A DNA stretch of 64,000 nt, from contig CAXSAZ010000001.1 in the NCBI GenBank assembly GCA_964235485.1, forward strand, positions 1-64,000, given 5' to 3'. The stretch is from CAHJXG01 sp964235485 (GTDB lineage: Bacteria > Pseudomonadota > Alphaproteobacteria > Acetobacterales > Acetobacteraceae). Made by a program: the position numbers and the translations under genes. Shown one piece after another: positions 10,392 through 20,020 of this stretch. Below the pieces are notes generated by a model. That model saw only the letters and a program-made list of their open reading frames with translations. It made no database searches and was not told the DNA's origin. How positions within the stretch are numbered: the first letter of the stretch is position 1; every line of letters begins with the position of its first letter.

Positions 10392-12175
10392 TGCCGCTGC
10401 CGCCAGCCTTTTTGGACGAGCTGCGGGCGCGCACGCCGCTCACGGCGCTGATCGGGCGTCGGGTCAAGCTGACGAAGTCGGGCCGCAACTGGAAGGGCTG
10501 CTGCCCCTTCCACGGCGAGAAGTCGCCGAGCTTCCACGTGTATGACGACCATTTCCATTGCTTCGGCTGCGGCGCGCATGGCGACGCCATCAGCTTCGTC
10601 ATGCAGAGCGAGGGCGCCGGCTTCCCCGAGGCCGTGGAACGGCTGGCAGGCGAGGCCGGGCTGGAGGTGCCGAAAGCCTCGCCCCGCGCCGTGGAAGCGG
10701 AACGGCAGCGCCTGGACCTGCACGGCGTCCTGGACTTGGCGCAGACGAGCTTCACCCGCCGCCTGCACGAGCCGGAGGGGGCGGCGGCGCTCGATTACCT
10801 GCGGCGTCGCGGCCTGCCGCCCGAGTTGATCGCCCGGTTCGGCCTGGGCTGGAGCGGCGATGGGCGCGGCGCTCTCCCGGCTGAGCTGGCGCGCGCCGGC
10901 GTCGGGCGCGACCGCATGGCGGAAGCCGGCCTGCTGCGGGACGCCGAGGACGGCACGTCGCGCGAGCTGTATTGGAACCGCGTCACCTTTCCGATCCGCG
11001 ACCGCCGCGGGCGGCTGGTGAGCTTCGGCGGGCGCACGCTGGGTGACGCCAAGCCGAAATACATCAACGGGCCGGAAAGCCCTGTATTCTCCAAGAAGCG
11101 CAACCTGTATGCGCTGGACCTGGCGCGCGCCGGGTTGCGGACCGGGCAGCGTCTGGTGGTGGCCGAAGGCTACATGGACGTGATCGCGCTGCACGGGGCG
11201 GGGTTCGTGGGCGCGGTGGCGCCGCTCGGCACCGCGTTGACCGAGGAGCAGTTGGAAGAACTGTGGCGCTTGTCGCCCGACCCGGTGCTGTGCTTCGACG
11301 GCGACGCCGCGGGCGCCCGCGCCGCCGCCCGCGCGGCCGAGCTGTGCCTGCCGCTGCTGACGCCCGAGCGCACCTTGCGGCTCGCGGCGCTGCCGGGCGG
11401 CGAGGACCCCGACACGCTGATCGGCAAGCGCGGCCCGGCGGCGTTCCAGGCCGTGCTGGAGGGCGCGCGCCCGTTGTCGGAGGCGCTGTTCGACCTCGTA
11501 CGCGAGCAGGGCGGCGGCGACACGCCGGAGCAGCGGGCGGCGCTGCGCGCCCGGCTGGTCGCTGCCGCGGGACGCATCGCCGACCGCTCGCTCGCCGCCG
11601 AGTACCGCCGTGTCCTGCTGGACCGGTTCTACGCCAGCCGCAAGCGCCCCGGCCAGGCCGCGCCGCGGGAAGCCCGGCCGGCGCGCACGCCGTCCACCTT
11701 GGACGCGACGCAGGCCGAGCGCGGGCGCTGCCTCGTGGCGATCCTGCTGCGCCACCCGGACCTGCTGCGCGACACCGAGGAAGCGTTCGCGGCCCTTGAG
11801 CTTTCGCCCGCCATGTCAAGGCTGCGCGACGCGATCCTGCACGCTTGCGAGCGAAACGTGCTTGATTCCGCAGCCTTGCTGTCCCACCTCCACGCATCTG
11901 GTGCAATGGAAGAGGCGGCCCAGGCCCTGGCGTCGGTGCCCTATCGTTTGCCGGCCTGTGCCCACGCCGACGCCATGCCCGCGGAGGCGGAGGCCGGCTG
12001 GTGGCATATTTTCGGACTGATGCACCGTTCGCGGCTGGACGAGGAGGTGGCGGCGGCAAGCCGGGCCTTCAAAGACCGGCCCAATGACGAGGCAGCGCAG
12101 CGCCGCCTGATCGCGCTTTGCAACGCCCGCGAAGCGTTGCTCGTGCCCAACGAGGGCACGGAGGCTGAACCCTGA
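10391..12175 (+). CDS. dnaG: DNA primase
   Basis: Synthesises RNA primers for replication in complex with the DnaB helicase. The N-terminal CHC2 zinc finger is complete (CCPFHGEKSPSF followed by HCFGCGAHGD, about residues 37-65). The TOPRIM catalytic centre has the acidic glutamate in VVAEGYMDVI and the DxD-like CFDGDAAGARAA. The C-terminal 150 residues form the helicase-interaction region. The 594-residue length is normal. It starts inside the yqeY stop, which implies coupled translation, and rpoD follows about 50 bases after its stop. Confidence 0.97.
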   Translation: MPLPPAFLDELRARTPLTALIGRRVKLTKSGRNWKGCCPFHGEKSPSFHVYDDHFHCFGCGAHGDAISFVMQSEGAGFPEAVERLAGEAGLEVPKASPRAVEAERQRLDLHGVLDLAQTSFTRRLHEPEGAAALDYLRRRGLPPELIARFGLGWSGDGRGALPAELARAGVGRDRMAEAGLLRDAEDGTSRELYWNRVTFPIRDRRGRLVSFGGRTLGDAKPKYINGPESPVFSKKRNLYALDLARAGLRTGQRLVVAEGYMDVIALHGAGFVGAVAPLGTALTEEQLEELWRLSPDPVLCFDGDAAGARAAARAAELCLPLLTPERTLRLAALPGGEDPDTLIGKRGPAAFQAVLEGARPLSEALFDLVREQGGGDTPEQRAALRARLVAAAGRIADRSLAAEYRRVLLDRFYASRKRPGQAAPREARPARTPSTLDATQAERGRCLVAILLRHPDLLRDTEEAFAALELSPAMSRLRDAILHACERNVLDSAALLSHLHASGAMEEAAQALASVPYRLPACAHADAMPAEAEAGWWHIFGLMHRSRLDEEVAAASRAFKDRPNDEAAQRRLIALCNAREALLVPNEGTEAEP

Positions 12176-12225
12176 TGTGCCGCGCGGGACGCCGCGCCGC
12201 ACGCATTTATGGAGTGTCCTAATCC

Positions 12226-14175
<1,950 letters not shown>

Positions 14176-14189
14176 GCGGGGCCTCCGGC

Positions 14190-14747
14190 GTGCAGCCGAC
14201 CAGCCGGGCGGTCGTCACCGTCACCTTTCTCCGCATGGACCAGCGCCCGACCGATCCGCCCCGGCGGCTGCCGGACGGGTGCAGCCTGGTGACGCTCGCG
14301 GCCTGCACCGTGCCGTTCTACCGTTACCTCTATGGCACGGTGGGCGGCCCTTATTTGTGGTGGCTGCGCCGCTCGCTGTCCGATGCGGTGCTGGAAGGCC
14401 TGCTGCGCAACCCGGCGGTGTCCGTCACCGTGCTCTACCGGGGCGGCGAGCCCGCCGGGTTCTTCGAGCTGGACCGGCGGCAGCACCCGGCGGTCAACCT
14501 CAGCTACTTCGGCCTGATGCCGTGGGCGACCGGGCTGGGCCTCGGCACCGCGTTCCTACGCGCGGCGGTTGACGCGGCGTTTGCCGAGGGCGCGCGGGCG
14601 GTGACGGTGAACACCTGCACCGCCGACCACCCGCGGGCGCTGCCGGGCTACCTGCGCGCCGGGTTCCGCCCGTTGCGGTCGGTGCGGGAGGTGTGGGACG
14701 TGCCGAACCAGCTTGGCTTGTCGATTCCCGAGCGCCTTCGGGTATAA
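14190..14747 (+). CDS. GNAT family N-acetyltransferase
   Basis: Acetyl-CoA dependent acyltransferase of 185 residues, acceptor unknown. The core FYRYLYGTVGGPYLWWLRR followed by SYFGLMPWATGLGLGTAFLR, with the GLGLGTA acetyl-CoA loop, is characteristic of a compact GNAT subgroup. I chose the GTG at 14190 because members of this subgroup begin with a V-T-V-T-[FY]-L-x-M strand, which is present here (VTVTFLRMDQRP). An ATG at 14235 would remove that strand. It lies just behind rpoD, 14 bases after its stop, and may be cotranscribed. Confidence 0.85.
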   Translation: MQPTSRAVVTVTFLRMDQRPTDPPRRLPDGCSLVTLAACTVPFYRYLYGTVGGPYLWWLRRSLSDAVLEGLLRNPAVSVTVLYRGGEPAGFFELDRRQHPAVNLSYFGLMPWATGLGLGTAFLRAAVDAAFAEGARAVTVNTCTADHPRALPGYLRAGFRPLRSVREVWDVPNQLGLSIPERLRV

Positions 14748-14790
14748 GGCCGGCGGGGCGCCTGCCAAGCGCCGGGAAGGAACTGTCGCC

Positions 14791-15999
14791 ATGCGCTTGA
14801 CACTCGGATCGCTGCTTGCCGCGGCGCTGCTGGCCTCGCAAGCAGCCTGGGCCCAGCTTCCCAACCCCCTCAAGATCGGCGTGCTGAACGACCAGTCCGG
14901 CCCGTTCGGCGATCAGTCCGGCCGCGGGTCGGTCGTGGCGGCGCAGCTCGCGGCCGAGGACTTCATGCGCGAAGCGCCGGACCAGCGCGTCGAGATCGTT
15001 TATGGCGACCACCAGAACAAGCCGGACATCGGCAGCGCCATCGTGCGGTCCTGGGTGGACCGGGAGGGCGTGGCGGCGGTGGCGGACGCGGTGAACTCGT
15101 CGGTGGCCCTTGCGGTCAACGACGTGCTGCGGCAGCGGCACCGGACCTTCGTCGCCACCAATGTCGGCACGTCGGACCTCACGGGCAAGTTCTGCGCGCC
15201 GACCACGGTGCAGTGGACCTTCGACACCTGGGCCTTCGGCAACAGCGCGGCGCGGGCGCTGAAGGACGTGGGGCCGTTCTTTTTCGTGGGCTTCGACTAC
15301 GCCTTGGGCGCGGCGCTGGAGCGGGACACGGCGGAGGCGCTGGCCCGCCTGGGCGGCACGGTCGCCGGGTCGGTCCGGCACCCGTTGGGCACGACGGACT
15401 TCTCGTCGTACTTGCTGCAAGCGCAGTCGTCCGGGGCGAAGGTGATCGCCTTTGCCTCCACGGGCCTCGACTTCATCAACGCGGCCAAGCAGGCGGCCGA
15501 GTTCGGCGTGACGCGGACCGCGACGCTGGCCGGGCTGTTCACCCAGATCACCGACGTGGACGCGCTGGGGACGGAAGCGGCGCAGGGTTTGCTGCTGACA
15601 GAGGCGTTCTATTGGGACCTCAACGACGCCAGCCGCGCCTTTGCCCGGCGCTTCGCCGAGCGGATGCCCGGCCGCGTGCCGACCGAGAACCAGGCCGGCG
15701 TTTATTCCTCCGTCCTGGCCTTTCTGCGCGCGGCCAAGCTCGCCGGCACGGTCGAGGGGGAGCGCGTGGTCGAGGCAATGCGCCGCGCGCCCATCGAGGA
15801 CCCGCTGTTCGGCACCGTCACGGTGCGCCCGGACGGCCGGGCGGTGCACGCGATGTATGTGTTCCGCGTGAAAACCAAGGCGGAGTCCGCCTCGCGCTGG
15901 GACCTTTACACCTTGGTGTCCACCATCCCGCCCGACCTGGCGTTCCGGCCGCTGGCGGAGGGCGGCTGCCCGCTGGTGGCGCCGGGCGGGGCGAGGTAG
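14791..15999 (+). CDS. ABC transporter substrate-binding protein, branched-chain amino acid type
   Basis: Periplasmic ligand-binding protein of the Leu/Ile/Val-binding (Peripla_BP_6) class, 402 residues. A signal peptide is clear (MRLTLGSLLAAALLASQAAW, ending A-Q near residue 21). The mature protein opens with the family strand LKIGVLNDQSGPFGDQSGRG and has the lobe-crossing segment SALALAVNDVLRQR. No permease or ATPase genes lie next to it, so it is an orphan binding protein whose ligand cannot be read from context; such orphans in this group bind amino acids, amides or aromatic acids. Confidence 0.88.
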   Translation: MRLTLGSLLAAALLASQAAWAQLPNPLKIGVLNDQSGPFGDQSGRGSVVAAQLAAEDFMREAPDQRVEIVYGDHQNKPDIGSAIVRSWVDREGVAAVADAVNSSVALAVNDVLRQRHRTFVATNVGTSDLTGKFCAPTTVQWTFDTWAFGNSAARALKDVGPFFFVGFDYALGAALERDTAEALARLGGTVAGSVRHPLGTTDFSSYLLQAQSSGAKVIAFASTGLDFINAAKQAAEFGVTRTATLAGLFTQITDVDALGTEAAQGLLLTEAFYWDLNDASRAFARRFAERMPGRVPTENQAGVYSSVLAFLRAAKLAGTVEGERVVEAMRRAPIEDPLFGTVTVRPDGRAVHAMYVFRVKTKAESASRWDLYTLVSTIPPDLAFRPLAEGGCPLVAPGGAR

Positions 16000-16085
16000 C
16001 CTGCCGTTGGCTGGCATGATCGTTGCCGGTCCTGAACGGCAGCCGGGGCATGGGGCCGCGGCGCCCAAGCGGGGTTGATGGCGCC

Positions 16086-17087
16086 ATGCTGGGCAGGATT
16101 TGGTCGATGCTGCAGGAAACCGTGGCCGCCTACATCGAGGACGAGGCGCTGAGCCGTGGGGCGGCCATCGCCTACTACACGATCTTCTCCATCGCCCCGG
16201 TGCTGGTGATCTGCATCGCGATTGCCGGGCTGGTCTTCGGTGAGGAGGCGGCGCAGGGCGCCATGGTCGGGCAGCTCCGCGGCATGATGGGCGACCAGGC
16301 GGCGGAAGCGGTGCAGGCCATGATCGCCAGCGCCGGCAACAAGACGAGCGGCATCTGGGCCACGGCCATCGGCATCGTCACCCTGCTGGTAACAGCGACC
16401 GGCGTGTTCGGCGAGATGCAGGCGTCGCTGAACGTGATCTGGAAGGCGCAGGGGCCGAGCGGCGTGACCGGCATCCTGAAGGCGCGGGCGGCGAGCCTGG
16501 GACTGGTGGCGACGCTCGGTTTCCTGCTGCTGGTGTCGCTGGTGGTGAGCGCGGCCTTGACGGCGCTGGGCAGCACCTTGAACCGCGTCGTCCCGGGGGC
16601 CGAGGCGCTGCTGCATCTCGCCAACTTCGTGGTGTCGTTCCTGATGGTTTCGGCGCTGTTCGCGGCGATCTACAAGATCCTGCCGGACCGCCAACTGCGT
16701 TGGAAGGACGTGGCGGTGGGCGCGCTGACGACGGCGTTCCTGTTCACGGTCGGCAAGACGCTGATCGGGCTGTATATCGGCAGCAGTTCGGTCGCGAGCA
16801 GCTACGGCGCAGCGGGGGCGCTCGTGGTCGTGCTGCTGTGGATCTACTACTCGTCGCAGATCTTCCTGCTGGGGGCGGAGTTCACCAAGGTCTGGGCGAG
16901 CCACCACGGCAGCGCCGAGGCTTTCGCCGCGAAGGTGGCGACAAGCGCCGCCCCGGCGGTGCCGCCGCCTTCGCCGGTGCAGGCGGTGATCGCCCATTCC
17001 GCCGCGCGCCGGGTGCCGATTGGGCTGTTCGACATCGCGGCTTTGGGCACGCTGCTGCTGGTGGCGTTGCGGGGGCAGCGACGCTGA
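16086..17087 (+). CDS. YihY/virulence factor BrkB family membrane protein
   Basis: Inner-membrane protein of the YihY/BrkB family, once misnamed ribonuclease BN; its transport or structural role is unsettled. The 333-residue protein shows the family opening SRGAAIAYYTIFSIAPVLVI and about six hydrophobic segments (among them IAIAGLVFG, LGLVATLGFLLLVSLVV and ALVVVLLWIYYSSQIFLLGA), the last of these carrying the family signature near its C-terminal end. The frame extends further upstream, but the ATG giving MLGRIWSML matches the family N-terminus. Confidence 0.9.
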   Translation: MLGRIWSMLQETVAAYIEDEALSRGAAIAYYTIFSIAPVLVICIAIAGLVFGEEAAQGAMVGQLRGMMGDQAAEAVQAMIASAGNKTSGIWATAIGIVTLLVTATGVFGEMQASLNVIWKAQGPSGVTGILKARAASLGLVATLGFLLLVSLVVSAALTALGSTLNRVVPGAEALLHLANFVVSFLMVSALFAAIYKILPDRQLRWKDVAVGALTTAFLFTVGKTLIGLYIGSSSVASSYGAAGALVVVLLWIYYSSQIFLLGAEFTKVWASHHGSAEAFAAKVATSAAPAVPPPSPVQAVIAHSAARRVPIGLFDIAALGTLLLVALRGQRR

Positions 17088-17262
17088 GGGTTGGTTTTGG
17101 GGCGCTTCGACGGTGCTGAACTGCAGGGCTGGGACCCGGAACGGGCGCTCAGGCCGCACAAGGAGCACGATAATAACGAGAGTTTGGCGAGGAGAAGGAA
17201 GCTCCAGTTACCTTTGGCGCATGGTGGGACTCCATGCTACTTTATCCTACCAGGAGGACGGT

Positions 17263-17538
17263 ATGAACGCTGAAAAACTCAGCATCACTTTGCCCGCCGA
17301 CATGGCGCAGATGATCCGCAACCAGGTTGCGGCCGGGGCTTACTCCTCAAACAGCGAAGTCATCCGAGAAGCCATGCGGCTTTGGCAGGATCGGCGCATC
17401 GAGAAGGAGTAGCGCCTCGATGCAATCCGCGCCAAGATCAAGGAAGCGGCAGACGATCCACGAAGGATTGCCGATGCGGAACCCACCCGGCGTTTTGACG
17501 GCCGGCTGGCGGAAGCCGAGAATAATATAACCCCTTGA
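17263..17538 (+). pseudogene. ParD-like antitoxin gene interrupted by an amber codon
   Basis: An AGGAGG ribosome site precedes an ATG giving MNAEKLSITLPADMAQMIR, the ribbon-helix-helix DNA-binding domain of ParD-type antitoxins (SSNSEVIREAMRLWQ). Translation stops at TAG after 49 residues. In the same frame the sequence continues as ParD-like toxin-binding tail (RLDAIRAKIKEAADDPRRIA) to a TGA at 17538. A single GAG-to-TAG change would explain the break. The truncated 49-residue protein may still bind its operator. The ParE-like remnant behind it is broken too, so the module looks dead. Confidence 0.7.
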
Positions 17539-17690
17539 CTCCGGCCCTGATCTACAGCGTCCAAGCACAAGCCGAGCTTGAGGACATTCTCAACTTCCAT
17601 CGCCTTTGACGATCCACGGCGGGCCGGAAGCTATGTCGGCTATCCGGCAAGCTTGCCGCGATTGTGAGCGTCAACGCGCTTGTGCTTTTT
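17535..17690 (+). pseudogene. ParE-like toxin remnant
   Basis: Starts with a TTG overlapping the end of the extended parD frame, as in intact parDE pairs. The first 24 codons read LTPALIYSVQAQAELEDILN, the usual ParE N-terminal strand and helix, then hit TGA. The continuation is recognisable in another frame (FDDPRRAGSYV) and then a third (SAIRQACRDC), so at least two frameshifts separate pieces of one toxin domain. No further toxin sequence follows. Reading it as a decayed RelE/ParE-fold toxin is based on these ordered fragments. Confidence 0.6.
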
Positions 17691-17739
17691 AGGTCGTTTG
17701 CGGTGCAATGATTGCACTATGGGCTGGGATCGTCATTGA

Positions 17740-17973
17740 GTGCCAACTCTGCAACGCTTCGGCGCCGTCAGCTTGCGCATGTATGCCGACGACCACCGGC
17801 CGCCGCACTTCCGCGTCGTTGGGCCGAACTTCCAAGTCTTGGTGCGGATTTCGGACTTGGCGGTGATCGCAGGCGAGGCCCGACCGGTTCAGAGCGCTGC
17901 GGCGATGGCGTGGGCGGCCGAGCGTAGGGAAGCGTTGGCGCTGAAGTGGGCCGAGTTGAACGAACGGGGTTAA
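17740..17973 (+). CDS. DUF4160 domain protein
   Basis: Small protein of 77 residues starting at GTG. The opening MPTLQRFGAVSLRMYADDHR followed by PPHFRV is the DUF4160 signature. These proteins usually sit immediately before a DUF2442 protein, and the same pair is seen here. The pair has been suggested to be toxin-antitoxin-like, but no activity is established to my knowledge. The C-terminal half (SAAAMAWAAERREALALKWA) is helical. It lies just behind the decayed parDE module in an accessory stretch. Confidence 0.8.
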   Translation: MPTLQRFGAVSLRMYADDHRPPHFRVVGPNFQVLVRISDLAVIAGEARPVQSAAAMAWAAERREALALKWAELNERG

Positions 17974-17987
17974 CAAAGGGGGTCGCC

Positions 17988-18500
17988 ATGCCGAAAAGAA
18001 CGCTGCCGCGCGTCGCCGATGTCGCGCCGGGCAAGGCACCTCTGACCCTGCGGGTATCCTGGCAACACGGCGGCGAGAGCCTGGTGGACGTGTCTGGCCT
18101 TGTCGGCGCCCTCCGCGTGTATGCCCCGCTGCGCGAGGACCGGGCGCTGTTTCGCCGGGTCCGCGTGGGCGAGCATGGGACGGACGTGGCTTGGACCGAC
18201 GAGACAGACGCAGGGCGTCAGTCTGAGCCAGACGCGGAGCGTCAGTCTGAGATCGACATGGCGGCAGACACGCTGTGGCGCTTGGCGCGGGAGCAGTCCG
18301 GGGAAACCCTGACAGCCGAGGCGTTCCGCGCTTGGCGGGAACGCAAAGCCTATACCCTGGACGGGGCGGCCCGGGCACTTGGCCTCAGTCGCCGCATGGT
18401 CGCCTACTATGAGCAGGGCGAAAGGCCGATCCCGCGCACGGTTACGCTTGCCACCCGCGCGTTGGAGATGGCTGACCCGGACTCGGAGCAGGCGGCATAG
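17988..18500 (+). CDS. DUF2442 protein fused to an XRE-type helix-turn-helix
   Basis: A 170-residue protein with an N-terminal DUF2442 fold (LTLRVSWQHGGESLVDVSGL, then ALFRRVRVGEHGTDVAWTDE) and a C-terminal HTH (YTLDGAARALGLSRRMVAYYEQGERPIP written in pieces: ALGLSRRMVAYYE is the recognition part). The linker contains a perfectly phased 8-residue duplication (DAGRQSEP/DAERQSEI) from a 24-base tandem repeat. A GGGGG ribosome-site-like run lies before the ATG, 14 bases after the DUF4160 stop, so the two are cotranscribed. The HTH suggests it represses its own operon, as antitoxins do; that is inference. Confidence 0.75.
   Translation: MPKRTLPRVADVAPGKAPLTLRVSWQHGGESLVDVSGLVGALRVYAPLREDRALFRRVRVGEHGTDVAWTDETDAGRQSEPDAERQSEIDMAADTLWRLAREQSGETLTAEAFRAWRERKAYTLDGAARALGLSRRMVAYYEQGERPIPRTVTLATRALEMADPDSEQAA
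18206..18253 (+). repeat. 24-base tandem duplication inside the DUF2442-HTH gene
   Basis: Two adjacent 24-base units, both containing GCGTCAGTCTGAG, differ at only a few positions. They encode eight residues each, keep the frame and fall in the linker between the two domains, so copy number could change without destroying the protein. Confidence 0.75.
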
Positions 18501-18583
18501 GAGTCAGCCCTGACCGTGACCCGCCAGTGCGCAAGGAGTCTCGCCAACAGCATTCACGTTGCTCTTTACCTTTCTATTGTCCT

Positions 18584-18604
18584 GGCCTTGGCAATCCAGC
18601 CTGC
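18584..18604. repeat. Left direct repeat flanking an orphan gene
   Basis: GGCCTTGGCAATCCAGCCTG here matches a segment at 19543-19562 over about 20 bases with one gap and one mismatch; the 11-base core TGGCAATCCAG is identical. The two copies bracket a single orphan gene. Confidence 0.55.
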
Positions 18605-18665
18605 CAGGCCTGTTCAACGCTCCTTAAAGACAGGAACTTGCCCGCATAAAGACTGAGAACGCGGC

Positions 18666-19511
18666 CTAACTCCAAGAGACCGGGTGGTTGACCTCGATAG
18701 CGGCTGAGAAAACTCGCCGGAGTGCTGCGATTTCATGGGCGTATCTGGCGGCGCTGTCAGAACCGACAACGCCCTTCAGTTTCGTTGGATACTTGGACGT
18801 TTCGTCATCCTGCAGCCCGTCCGGGCAAACGCATCGGGCGCCGGTTGCTAGATCGGTATAGACAAACCGCCTTTCCGCTTCCTTGACTTGCTCAAACTCC
18901 TTGGAGCGGAACACAATTCCCAGTTGATCGTGACCGATCTGCAAGCAGCCATCGGCTTCAAGGCTGAACGTGTATCCGGTTCTGCCGTGTGTCGCGAACC
19001 ATCCATCATAGGCTTCAACGCGGGCCGCGATCACGCGACCCGTCTCGCTATCAATCAGTTCAACGTGTTGGCCAAATGTGTCGAGGGACTCAAAATGCTT
19101 AAGCTCCTTCAAGCAGTTCCGCGCTGCTTCAGGGGAGGTCAGTCCGCCATTGTTGTTGGGTATTTCAGACAAAAGAGGGCGAAACCTGTCCCTGCCAGCG
19201 GTGCAGAGCGCATTTTGAAAACAACGCACTCCGGGCCAATTGCTGATCCATTCGCCTGCCTGATCCATTCCGGGATGGGCGCAGGCGCTTTCGACCCATT
19301 GATCGAATTCCCGGATTTCTTTCTCGAACAGCTCCCAAGAGAGGTTGATGGCTAAAATGTTGCTTGCGGCATCGACGTAGATGTGCGGCGCCAAGCGGGT
19401 AGGCGTGCAAAGCCCATCCTCCCAACATCGGCAGCGCACCGCGGCATCAAGGCCCAATTCGAGCGTCCCTGCATGGCATGGATGTTCCACCCTGGCACGC
19501 GCCGGGGTCAT
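18666..19511 (-). CDS. Hypothetical cysteine-motif protein
   Basis: A 281-residue soluble protein of unknown function. The N-terminus has a conserved-looking cysteine pattern (HPCHAGTLELGLDAAVRC, then RCWEDGLC) that could bind a metal. The middle is rich in Trp and aromatic residues (SNWPGVRCFQNAL), and a further Cys pair occurs late (ARCVCPDG). I recall similar orphan proteins in scattered phyla, with no known role. A GTG three codons upstream is an alternative start. It has no operon partner and lies between near-identical 20-base direct repeats, with lower GC than its neighbours, so it looks like an acquired cassette. Confidence 0.65.
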   Translation of the reverse strand: MTPARARVEHPCHAGTLELGLDAAVRCRCWEDGLCTPTRLAPHIYVDAASNILAINLSWELFEKEIREFDQWVESACAHPGMDQAGEWISNWPGVRCFQNALCTAGRDRFRPLLSEIPNNNGGLTSPEAARNCLKELKHFESLDTFGQHVELIDSETGRVIAARVEAYDGWFATHGRTGYTFSLEADGCLQIGHDQLGIVFRSKEFEQVKEAERRFVYTDLATGARCVCPDGLQDDETSKYPTKLKGVVGSDSAARYAHEIAALRRVFSAAIEVNHPVSWS

Positions 19512-19542
19512 GCCCTGCACCTCCAGATACGATGCTCAGCGT

Positions 19543-19562
19543 GGCCTGGCAATCCAGGCTGC
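19543..19562. repeat. Right direct repeat flanking an orphan gene
   Basis: Second copy of the repeat at 18584-18604. This copy also contains a perfect inverted repeat, GCCTGG-CAAT-CCAGGC. It lies between the orphan gene's start and the cyanase stop codon. Confidence 0.55.
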
Positions 19563-19570
19563 GGAGCCGC

Positions 19571-20020
19571 TCAATACCGCTTATACGGCAGAAACTTCCC
19601 CGACATGGTCATCTTCACCCGGTCGCCCTTCTGGTCGGGCTGCCGTTCCAGCGTCATGTCGAAGTCGATGGCGCTCATAATGCCGTCGCCGAACTCCTCG
19701 TGGATCATCTCCTTCCACGTCGTGCCGTACACCGACACCAACTCATAGAACCGGTAGATCAACGGGTCGGTCGGCACGGCGGTAGGCAGCGAGCCGCGAT
19801 ACGGTGCCTCCGCCAGCAGCGCAGCCTCCTCCTCCGACAAGCCGAACAGGGTCGCAGCCTTCTCCGCCGTTTCCGGCGTCATGCTCATCTGGCCCAAACA
19901 GGCGGCGCAGGTCCACACGGGGGCGTAGCCGAGCTTCCCGGCGACCTCCGCCCAGGTCCAGCCCTTCTGCTTCTTGATGGCGCGGATCTTCAGGCCCAGG
20001 GCGGTCTTCGCGTCGTTCAA
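19571..20020 (-). CDS. cynS: Cyanate hydratase (cyanase)
   Basis: Converts cyanate and bicarbonate to ammonia and carbon dioxide via carbamate, in the cytoplasm. The 149-residue protein has the N-terminal HTH-like fold (KQKGWTWAEVAGKLGY) and the C-terminal catalytic strand region YRFYELVSVYGTTWKEMIHE, holding the Arg-x-x-Glu pair, followed by the catalytic serine in GIMSAIDF. The start is TTG, overlapping the ATPase stop as TTGA and preceded by GAGGAG. It is the last gene of a four-gene cyanate uptake and degradation operon. Confidence 0.97.
   Translation of the reverse strand: MNDAKTALGLKIRAIKKQKGWTWAEVAGKLGYAPVWTCAACLGQMSMTPETAEKAATLFGLSEEEAALLAEAPYRGSLPTAVPTDPLIYRFYELVSVYGTTWKEMIHEEFGDGIMSAIDFDMTLERQPDQKGDRVKMTMSGKFLPYKRY

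Noticed and set aside
9800..11755. Further upstream extension of the carA frame beyond the HTH start
   Set aside because: It runs through the divergent yqeY and dnaG genes and has no family similarity.
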